From Nectonema munidae (Eukaryota > Nematomorpha > Nectonematoida > Nectonematidae), in the NCBI GenBank assembly GCA_030549495.1, contig JAUIRK010000905.1, positions 501,001-565,000 on the forward strand: a stretch of DNA of 64,000 bases, written 5' to 3'. Each line of letters opens with the position of its first letter. The stretch's first letter is position 1. Position numbers and translations under genes: made by a program. A model generated the notes under the pieces. That model was not told where the DNA came from. It saw nothing but the letters and a program-made list of their open reading frames with translations, and did no database searches. Of the stretch, positions 23,708-32,022 are shown piece after piece.

Positions 23708-26700
23708 ACTTCCTACACATAAACACTAATCACTCATCCACCAGCTGGGCAAACCTCACGAACATACTACACAGCTTCATTCACGATATAATTTCAATCA
23801 ACGAGCCATACGCACTCAATCTCTCTCTACCCTCCATTCCCAGCACATATTCCTCTCTCTACATATCACCACCCACCTACTACTCCGCTTGCATTTTACT
23901 AAAATCATCACTCATTTTTACGTTCCTCAAGCAATTTTCCTCACAACAATACGCTTTTACGATAATTTTTTCATCCAACACTCTCCTCCTTTTTTGCTCT
24001 TACTATTCCCCACCCTCCAATACAAAAGCTTTCACTGATGCCTTCACTTTCGATCTCAACCGCGGCAAAGCGCACATATCAACAATTTCCAAATCTTTTT
24101 ACCTCATCATTTGCACCGACTGCAACGCGCGATCCTTCCTTTGGGACCAAAAAGAAAACTTACGCGGCATCGAGGCGACATCCTTCATCGCCCAACACAA
24201 TCTACACATTTGCGACAACACAACAGAGCCAACCTTCCTGAGAATTATAAACAACATTGTCACCTCATCACATATTGACATAACTCTCTCTTCAGCAAAC
24301 ACGTACGATCTCATCTCAAACTGGGCTATCTCCGATCAACCCTCCGCATCTGATCATCACTACATCACTTTTCAACTCAACATCAACGCGAAAGCACACA
24401 CACGCACCCCCACGAAATCTCCAAAATACACACACTGGAACACTTTCCTCCTTACTCTATCCACCAATTTACCGCACTGCACACCCGCACTTCACTCAAC
24501 TACCACCACAGAAGAAGCCGCTCGCAACATAAACAACGCTCTAACTACTTCGATAAACTCGTCCACTCCTTTAAAGCCCTATCCCCAAAGAAAAAATGCT
24601 TATTTTTGGACACCAGCCCTGAGCCAACAAAAGAAAACACTACGCCGGGCCCTCAAAAACTTGAGGAAAAACCCCTCACCCTTGAACATCACATTTTACA
24701 CACACACTCGACAACTCTACCTCAGCTCAATAAAAACTGCAAAGCGAAATGCATGGATTAGTTTTACCTCATCCACATCATCCAATCCATGGTCCACCAT
24801 CAACAAAATCATCAAGTCAAAAAAGCCTACGGCCGATTTCCACAAACTACTTCCAGACTCAAACGCCGATTCAATTCAAATAAATCCACCTTTTCTCTCT
24901 TCCTTTTTTCCTGCCGACAACCCCCTCTCTGACGATCCATATCAAGCCGCATTACGCTCCTCCTCACTCACACTCACAACATCGCTAACCATCCATCACT
25001 TCCCAGCCATAACATCATCTGAACTCTCACACGCAGTAAACTCGCTCCGACCCAGCTCAGCCACAAGCCTCGATTTAATCTCCACAAATCACATTAAAAA
25101 GTCAATCCATCTCTTAGAAAAACACTTAATCAACATATACAACGCTTGCATAACCCTCTCCCTTTTTCCTTCATTATGGAAAATAGGAAAAGATATTTTT
25201 CTACCAAAACCCCACAAAGATCTATCAGAACTCAAAAACTGGAGACCCATTACCATTCTTCCCGTCCTCGGCAAAATCCTAGAAAAAATCCTTCGAAGAA
25301 GGCTCGTCCACTACATTACTCAAAACAACCTCATCCATCCCTCCCAGTTTGCCTATCTTCCTCATCGAAACACCGAGACAGCCTTATCAAAACTAACTGA
25401 ACACCTTCAACACTCCATCACATCCCACAAAACCGCAACAGTCCTATTTCTAGACATTGATAATGCATTTAACAGCGCCTGGCACCCCGCAATCCTTCTG
25501 AACATGCATCTCAAAAAATATCCACCCTACAGGATTAAATTCATACACAACTATCTACAAAATCGAGCTTTAGTTTTTCGCGAAAAATCAACACGTGCAG
25601 TTCACTTGCTATCACTCTCTACCCCTCAAGGAGGATGCCTCTCCGACATTCTCTGGCTTATCTTGATAAACCCTCTTCTCGACATCCTCGACTCAAACGC
25701 ACACTTCTCACAATGCTTCTCAGATGACCTGCTATTTTCCTTTTCCTCGAACACACAACCCGAAAATATTCAGCGCATCTCATCCCTTTTCAACGCTTTA
25801 AACTTCACCGCTAATTCACTCAAAATCACCTTTAACACATCCAAAACCACACTAATGCATTTTACGCGCAAACATTCTCCGCATCTACCCCTACGCATCA
25901 ACAACACAACTCTCATACAACCCGCAAGAACCACTAAATACTTGGGTCTCACCTTTCAAACCAATTTGAAATGGTCTACACACTTCAAAAACATTTACAC
26001 AAAACTCACCAAGACCTTATTTCAATTAAGAGCAGCCATTTCATACAAATGGGGCCTCAGTATCCACCACTCTCTTTTTATTTACAAATCACTCATACTT
26101 CCATCACTTCAATATGGCATTCTATCTTGGGGGTCATCACTCGATCATCCCACAACCCTGACTTTTCTTTTTAAAATCCATCGCCTTAGTCTTTTAACAA
26201 TTTCAAAAGCTTTCCGCACAACTTCCACTTCTTCTTTAGAGTTCATGTTAAAATGCCCACCCCTTCTCATTCATTTGAAAAGCACACTCATCAAACATTA
26301 CGTCAAGATATACAAATCCTTACTACCTCCCTCTTCAGCCTCCATACTCCACCTACCCTCCAACGCCATACACCCATACACAATCCTTCTCCATAAAGCA
26401 CTCCCACACCTGCAAAAATACCTCGTACACCAAAAAGTTCATCCAGCCACACTAACACACCCATCGTTATCTCTTCCATACATCATCACAATTTATCCCA
26501 ATAAGGACACCGCAATTACCCACATAAAAGAGATCAGACAACTCTCAAACCTCTCTACACTCAGAATTTTCACAGATGCAGCCAAATCAATAAACAGATG
26601 TGCTTTCGCATACGCTCTCCACGCAGGCGACTCTCTAATTCCCTTCCATTCCTCAAATTCTCCATTAAACCACTTGACCACGACATATGATGCTGAATGC

Positions 26701-27114
26701 ACAGCCTTAATCGCCTCCTGCTATCACATTACCCATAACATTCACCTGTTCAAACAGTTCACCCACATCCATTTCTACACAGACTCACAGAAAATTACAC
26801 GTGACCTATATTTTCACAGAAATATTCCTTTCCACACCACAATCCTATTCTCAAAACTGCGTTCTCTCTCTTTTCTTTTCACGATTTCTATTCTCTGGTG
26901 CCCTGCTCATTCCAACATACAAGAAAACATACGCGTAGATTTGCTCGCTAAACAAGCCCTTTCCAAAACACACACACCACACCTAACTTCCATAAACCCC
27001 GACGTTCTCACTCAAAACCTCACTATACACACATTTAATCAATGGCAACAGATTATCACCAAGTCCTCCAACACCACGCTCTCAGATATACCGGATATAA
27101 AAGCAATTCACTAA
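23701..27114 (+). CDS. LINE ORF2: endonuclease, reverse transcriptase, RNase H
   Basis: 1137 residues. The APE-type endonuclease (about 1-225) has E35 in SINEPYA, D140 and N142 in TDCNA, and D218-H219 in the SDHH box. The reverse transcriptase (about 460-760) has the palm motif FLDIDNAFNSAW, TPQGGCLSDILW and FSDD (673-676, an F/YxDD variant). RNase H has D959 (FTDAA), E999 (DAECTAL), D1028 (YTDSQ) and D1080 (VDLLAKQA), so all four acidic residues are kept. TAA at 27112 is followed in the same frame by 109 more codons to TAA at 27442-27444. These encode GHCPCKSYLYNIKL and CRFCNDPLETPYHLLFICP, the usual C-terminal zinc-like domain. The copy therefore appears broken by a single premature stop and is young. 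Confidence 0.93.
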   Translation: MLNFLHINTNHSSTSWANLTNILHSFIHDIISINEPYALNLSLPSIPSTYSSLYISPPTYYSACILLKSSLIFTFLKQFSSQQYAFTIIFSSNTLLLFCSYYSPPSNTKAFTDAFTFDLNRGKAHISTISKSFYLIICTDCNARSFLWDQKENLRGIEATSFIAQHNLHICDNTTEPTFLRIINNIVTSSHIDITLSSANTYDLISNWAISDQPSASDHHYITFQLNINAKAHTRTPTKSPKYTHWNTFLLTLSTNLPHCTPALHSTTTTEEAARNINNALTTSINSSTPLKPYPQRKNAYFWTPALSQQKKTLRRALKNLRKNPSPLNITFYTHTRQLYLSSIKTAKRNAWISFTSSTSSNPWSTINKIIKSKKPTADFHKLLPDSNADSIQINPPFLSSFFPADNPLSDDPYQAALRSSSLTLTTSLTIHHFPAITSSELSHAVNSLRPSSATSLDLISTNHIKKSIHLLEKHLINIYNACITLSLFPSLWKIGKDIFLPKPHKDLSELKNWRPITILPVLGKILEKILRRRLVHYITQNNLIHPSQFAYLPHRNTETALSKLTEHLQHSITSHKTATVLFLDIDNAFNSAWHPAILLNMHLKKYPPYRIKFIHNYLQNRALVFREKSTRAVHLLSLSTPQGGCLSDILWLILINPLLDILDSNAHFSQCFSDDLLFSFSSNTQPENIQRISSLFNALNFTANSLKITFNTSKTTLMHFTRKHSPHLPLRINNTTLIQPARTTKYLGLTFQTNLKWSTHFKNIYTKLTKTLFQLRAAISYKWGLSIHHSLFIYKSLILPSLQYGILSWGSSLDHPTTLTFLFKIHRLSLLTISKAFRTTSTSSLEFMLKCPPLLIHLKSTLIKHYVKIYKSLLPPSSASILHLPSNAIHPYTILLHKALPHLQKYLVHQKVHPATLTHPSLSLPYIITIYPNKDTAITHIKEIRQLSNLSTLRIFTDAAKSINRCAFAYALHAGDSLIPFHSSNSPLNHLTTTYDAECTALIASCYHITHNIHLFKQFTHIHFYTDSQKITRDLYFHRNIPFHTTILFSKLRSLSFLFTISILWCPAHSNIQENIRVDLLAKQALSKTHTPHLTSINPDVLTQNLTIHTFNQWQQIITKSSNTTLSDIPDIKAIH

Positions 27115-27444
27115 ACTTGGGCCATCAACAATTTCACCCCATCGCGATCCATAATAAGATGGTTTTCAGGTCACTGCCCCTGTAAATCATATCTATATAA
27201 CATCAAACTCACCGACAATCAAACCTGCCGTTTCTGCAACGACCCTTTAGAAACACCTTATCATCTATTATTCATATGCCCTTTTTTCATCTCCTATCGA
27301 CACACAATGATAAACTCGTGCATCAAAACTCTAGGCCATTTTCCAACCAACTTCAACCAAATTCTCTTCCACCCCAATTTATTAAACGCACTATCTTCTT
27401 CGATTAAAACCATAGAACCCATCCTACTAACGCATCCTCATTAA
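27115..27444 (+). pseudogene. LINE ORF2 C-terminal domain beyond a premature stop
   Basis: In-frame continuation of ORF2 encoding the HCPC and CRFC...ETPYH...CP segments found at the C-terminus of this LINE group. The homologous segment is present in the 16258-18270 copy. Confidence 0.75.
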
Positions 27445-27790
27445 GCACTCTTAGTTTCTTTTACTTACATTTAAGAAATCTCTCACTTTATTTCCATCAG
27501 CCTTGCCAAGCTTAAACCGTCTTCAAGCTTTCAACAACGCTCTCGAACGATCTTCAACTAATCTTTAACAAGCAGTTTGCAAGCATATCAATTGATTTTG
27601 GAAAGTGCTTTGACATCCTTACCAATCCAATCCAAATTAAAAATGTTTTAAAATTTAAAACACTTAAATAAATAAACAATAATATTTATTAAATTTATAA
27701 AAGATTATTTGAAATCAATGTTTAAAGAACTATATATGCTAACTGCGAAAAATGTGAAGTCTCAAAAATATTATTGATAAGAACTATGGT

Positions 27791-27970
27791 TGGTTGGTTG
27801 GTTTGAGATATCAAAGCACTTTCAGCAGTTAAGCTATATGCTCGCATTATGCTTAAGATGGTTAATCACAGTTTTTGTGAATTTGTTTTTAGAGTTGGGA
27901 GCCTTGGGGATCGAACCCCTGACCTTCAACTGTTAAGCTGAGAGGTACACCCTAACAACCATGAGGCTCC
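27791..27970 (-). repeat. tRNA-derived SINE, family A
   Basis: It is bounded by a perfect 13-bp duplication, TAAGAACTATGGT (27778-27790 and 27971-27983). On the minus strand it opens GGAGCCTCATGGTTGTTAGG, has the B box GGTTCGATCCC and pairs GGAGCC with GGCTCC as a tRNA acceptor would. It ends GAAAGTGCTTTGATATC plus a CCAA-repeat tail. That 3' segment matches the 3' end of the LINE at 23507-27633. Confidence 0.88.
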
Positions 27971-28180
27971 TAAGAACTATGGTGGGAATTGATAAAAATC
28001 AAAAAACTTAAAAAAAATTATATTTTACATTTTACTTTATATTGAAAAATATCTATGAGAGATATCAATTTTCGTTTTTTATTTTTTACTTAGAGCCTAT
28101 TTATTTTAATTTTGGTTCTTTTTTATCCAGAAACAATTTTTGAAAAGAGTTTGGGTAAGTTTGGGTAAAAAGTCTCCCCG

Positions 28181-28570
28181 AAAATATATAATTATCTCTA
28201 ATCGATTTTTTAAATAAAATATATCTTCCCTCTCAAAAAATTTTTTTGTATTAATTATATTCATTATATTTAAATTAAATTAAAAAATATATATAGATTA
28301 TATTAAAAAATATAGAATATTTTGCTTCTCATTGACAGATATAATCTCACAATGGCGGTTTTCTGTCCTTTTAAATCAAAGTTTTATTTTAATTATTTAA
28401 AATCTGAAGCACAAACATGTCTTTCGCTTTTTTGCTATCGAAAGTTTTCTTTACTTTCAATTAGTAAATATGACTTTAGTAAGTTAAATTTTTTTTATTT
28501 TAAGATGAAAAATAGAATTTCATTTGAAATATAATTTAAATTCATATTTTTTTATCAACATATGATGATT
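28181..28570. other. AT-rich gene-free stretch
   Basis: The open frame at 28322-28534 has no recognisable similarity and is probably chance. Confidence 0.35.
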
Positions 28571-28749
28571 GGAGCCTCAATGGTTGTTAGGGTGCACCTC
28601 TCATCTTAACAGTTGAAGGTCAGGGGTTCGATCTCCAAGGCTCTCAACTCTTAAAAATAAAATCATAAAACTGTGATTAACCATTTTCAAGCATAATGCG
28701 AGCATATAGCCTTACGCCTGAAAGTGCCTTGATATCTCCAACCAACCAA
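28571..28749 (+). repeat. tRNA-derived SINE, family A (plus-strand copy)
   Basis: Starts GGAGCCTCAATGGTTGTTAG, with B box GGTTCGATCTCC, and ends GAAAGTGCCTTGATATC then CCAACCAACCAA. It is clearly the same family as 27791-27970 and more diverged. Flanks ATATGATGATT and ATATAAGGCGATT may be an eroded duplication. Confidence 0.8.
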
Positions 28750-29803
28750 TATAAGGCGATTTGTAAACTTAAATTTTTATACATTTTTTAATTTCATTAA
28801 TAATAAAATGTTGAATGAATATAAGCCATATTTATTTAACCTTTCAAAGCCCGTATCCATTACAGGAATTAGAATAAAAGAATCGGAAAAAGTTATATAT
28901 TTTCGCGATACTTATATATTGCCAATTTTTAAAAAAGCACAATTCTCATGATTCGTAAATCCGATTTCTATCTAATGTCACATTCATCATTAATGCCAAT
29001 ATTTAGAAATTATATATCGGGAGGAAAGGGTATACGGTCATACGTAAGAATTTAGAATTACAAATCAAGAAATGATTTAGATAATTTTGGTTCAATTTTT
29101 AAATCTATTTTCATTGCCACATTTTAGGAACGTTTCATATTCTTAAATCAAAAATTTCACTAAATAAATTATATATTTTTAAATAGATTACTTTATATAT
29201 TTGAAGAGCCATTATGTGAGACATTCGTAACAACCCCTTATGATTTTTAGTCACAATCTTCCAAAATAGGGCGAAGACGAGCGAAAACCTCTTATTCGCT
29301 ATAATCAATTATTTATTACTACCATATACCTGCATTTTTGTTTGTTTTTAATTTGATACTCTTTAAGAAACAAATTTTGCTCCGTGTTTGATTTGATATA
29401 ATAAAAATATGTAGACAACTGGGTAAAGATGCTTTAGTTTTTGAAATAGGGTAAACATGCTATCTATAATCTCTTTGTGCGTGGTTGTTCTTTACCTGCA
29501 TTTTTTTGCAGCAATTTGACTATGAAAATCGTGGCTAATTGATATGGGGCTAGAATGGTTTTGCAACGCTCATTCTTATTTTAACGCGAAAGTGTCTTGG
29601 GTTAATTTTTCTATCTAAAAATAATTTTTTAAGTTATTGATTGTTTTTATAATTCTCAAGTGTATAATAATTATAGGCGTCCGCAATTTGTTAAAAACTG
29701 GTCATTTCACCTCCTCCTTTGAACTTTAAATATATATTTTTTCGTATATAATTATTTTCTAGCATAATTTTAATTGTAAAGAAAATATTTTTGTGACTTA
29801 TAT
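28750..29803. other. AT-rich gene-free stretch
   Basis: No exon, RNA gene or element end is recognised. Confidence 0.4.
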
Positions 29804-30097
29804 ACAGTAAAACCTCCCCATAACGGTCAGTACCGGGACCCTTCAAAACTGGCCGTTGTAAGCAGGTGACCGTTATATAAAGGTACACTTATGACTTTGG
29901 TATAAATGATGGAAGAAAAACATACATTCATAATAAAAATGTTTATATAATCTAAAATACATTTTTGTTTAAGTTTAGAGTTTTTCAAACATTCATTGAA
30001 CAAAAAATCTTCTACTTCACAAATTGGATTTAAAATTTTTTGAAAACTATTTTCTATACAAAAAATTTTTAAATCAGAAGCAACTTGTATCGCTTGA

Positions 30098-30628
30098 TTA
30101 ATATCTCCAATAACCAATTTTCTGGAGGAAGTGCCTTCTATCCCTTTCCATCTGATGTATAATCTTCTGTAGTTGACGTTTTCTGAATTTGAGCTTCATA
30201 CTTTGGATTATACCCTGATCCATAGGTTGCAATTTAGAGGTTGTATTTGGTGGCAAAAACAAAAGTTTTATATTATCCAAAGAAATTTTGGGATGTGAAG
30301 GAGCATTGTCTAATATCAGTAAAATCTTTCTTTTTTGTTTTTTCATATTTTTATCAAATTTTTTTATCCAGTCTTCAAAAATCAAAGAAGTCATCCAAGC
30401 CTTTCTGTTAGCATAATAGGTGATTGGTAGCTTGCTTACATCAATATTTTTGAAACATCTTGGTTTCAAAGACTTTCCAATGACCAATGGTTTTTGTTTT
30501 TCACCCAGCATACTAGCACATAGCATTATGGTGAGTCTGCCTTTGAACTTTTTGCATCCAGACACTTTTTGACTTATCAATAATGATTTGTTCACGACTT
30601 CTTTATAAAAAAAGCGCTGTTTCATCAA
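30098..30628 (-). pseudogene. Tigger transposase, DDE catalytic part
   Basis: Matches the DDE domain of pogo/Tigger transposases: LTIMLCASMLGEKQKPLVIG, LLILDNAPSH (second acid) and LLPPNTTSKLQPMDQGII (third acid). The first catalytic motif NLDETALF lies just upstream in another frame (about 30605-30626), split off by a length change in a T-run. This makes the gene inactive as it stands. Confidence 0.88.
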
Positions 30629-30900
30629 GGTTGAAAATGTTTTCTGGTTGATAACCTTCCAGGAGAATGGGAATTTTTTCTTTCCAGTCCTCAGTAACAG
30701 CTAAATTAACACTACCACTTTCACCGCTAATTACACTGAAGCATATTGAATGTCTTTAACGGAAACATTCAAGCCACCCGTTTAAGGCTTTAAAATTATC
30801 AATGCCCAAACTTATAGCACTAAAAAAGTATATAGTAGTCCAGAGCCTTTTTCTGTAAAATTGGGCCACTAATTGGAACATCTTACTCAGTCTTTGAACA

Positions 30901-31149
30901 TTAAAGTAAGGATGTGGGCCTTTTAATTGGAATTTTCTTTGTTAAATCTTTTTTGTTCCAAAAAAATATTTTTTTCGAACCCTTTTTTTTTTCCTCCTTT
31001 TCATTTATGATATTCTGAATTTGGGTTCTTCCTACTTTGAAAATTTGTGCTAACTTACGTGAGCTATAAGCCAGGCTGTTTGATTTGTGAAGTCTCAGGA
31101 CTTCCATTTTTTCAGATAAAGAAAGTGTCTTTCTTGAACAATTTACCAT
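30901..31149 (-). pseudogene. Tigger transposase, N-terminal helix-turn-helix
   Basis: MVNCSRKTLSLSEKMEVLRL and SLAYSSRKLAQIFKVGRTQI form the pipsqueak/CENP-B type DNA-binding domain of Tigger transposases. The frame then breaks before the CENP-B second domain, which is only traceable in pieces between 30630 and 30900. Confidence 0.85.
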
Positions 31150-31665
31150 TTTGTTTTATGAAGTTTTAAAATAAACTTTTGAAATCTTTATAAAAACTTG
31201 GTTGGTAGCGAGCAAAACTTAGAATGTTTGTGAACACAATTGGAAATAAAAAGATTTCTGTTAAATTGCTGATAAGGGAAACAAAGGGGTAATGCAACTA
31301 AATTATCATATGCGAGATATAATAGAACAGGAGTCCTCTACTTTCATTATCAAAGGAAAAACTGTTATCACCTGAGGCACTTTTATCTCAGTATATTGGT
31401 TTAGGCGAGTAATAGTCTATCGCAGGAAACGAATGCTTATTATCACTAGCATAGACTGATACTTAACTATTGTGTGTAATAAAAGTGACCGTTAAAACCA
31501 CATTTTTCCTTGAAAATTGACCGCTGACCGTTATAGACGAGTGACCGTTCTTCAGAGGTTAAAATAACGTAAATATATAGGTGTTTAAACGGGGTTTTAC
31601 AAAAATGACCGTTAAATACAGGTGACCGCTCTATACAGGTGACCGTTAGAACAAGTTTTACTGTA

Positions 31666-32022
31666 GTTTATTTTAAGTTTTTAAATGATTTTTCAACGTA
31701 TTCTTGGTCATCTATCTATAGTATAACCATATTATCATTTATTGCCAATAATGTTATGATAATTTCTATTGTTGTTTTTACATAGACAGAATTAGTATTC
31801 TATACTAAATAAGGTATATTAATTTTTAATAACCTCGAATTTCGTTTCTTGTTTTTTTGTCTTTTTATAGTAGATATATTAACAATTATTTACTGCACTC
31901 TCGTAAAGTTACAACGAACAAAGGATGTTTTCAAATTTAATAATTGTAAATTTGCGATAAAGTCAAAATTCTTTAGACTAATTTGTAGTGTTGTGTAACT
32001 TGTAATGCTGGATCTTAATTGA
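31666..32022 (+). other. Upstream flank of the DNAJA3-type gene
   Basis: AT-rich. It should contain the promoter and 5' UTR. No distinct core element can be assigned. Confidence 0.35.

Larger units (their letters stand above)
23507..27633 (+). mobile_element. Nearly intact LINE with APE endonuclease, RT and RNase H
   Basis: This 5'-truncated non-LTR retrotransposon starts inside ORF1 and runs to a CCAATCCAATCC tail. It is bounded by AAATTAAAAA at 23497-23506 and 27634-27643, a plausible 10-bp target duplication in AT-rich DNA. The retained ORF1 end has a CCHC zinc knuckle (CNYCGDRGHSIESC) and a second cysteine/histidine cluster (CSNCHQKHSSTSDTC). ORF2 follows with a 7-base overlap. The domain set APE-RT-RNase H with a C-terminal HCPC motif fits the R1/LOA/I group rather than CR1. 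It is strongly C-rich and G-poor on its coding strand, unlike the flanks. Confidence 0.92.
23218..28178. mobile_element. TIR element enclosing a LINE and a SINE
   Basis: At the left, a perfect 17-bp hairpin (arms 23218-23234 and 23243-23259) contains CCCCTTTTTACCCAAACTCT followed by TTTCAAAA. At the right, 28140-28178 read on the minus strand gives GGGGAGACTTTTTACCCAAA, then a second ACCCAAACTCTTTTCAAAA. A short inner inverted match (TTCACATTT near 23375, AAATGTGAAG near 27750) supports one element interrupted by the LINE at 23507-27633 and the SINE at 27791-27970. No clean target-site duplication is found. Confidence 0.45.
29805..31663 (-). mobile_element. Tigger/pogo DNA transposon with both ends
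   Basis: It begins CAGTAAAACCTCCCCATAAC after TA (29803-29804). It ends with the inverted match: on the minus strand, CAGTAAAACTTGTTCTAACG, before TA at 31664-31665. Copies of GACCGTTA recur just inside both ends. At 1859 bp it is near full length. A transposase in two open pieces lies on the minus strand. Confidence 0.92.

Noticed and set aside
24038-26702. Short open frames inside the LINE ORF2 region
   Set aside because: They are shadows of ORF2, whose domains and catalytic residues explain the sequence.
27791-27970. A tRNA gene (good B box and acceptor-like pairing)
   Set aside because: It has a tRNA-unrelated body, a CCAA-repeat tail and a 13-bp target duplication, so it is a SINE. The same reasoning applies to the B-box sites at 10.4, 22.2, 28.6, 41.0, 43.8, 44.5 and 55.4 kb.
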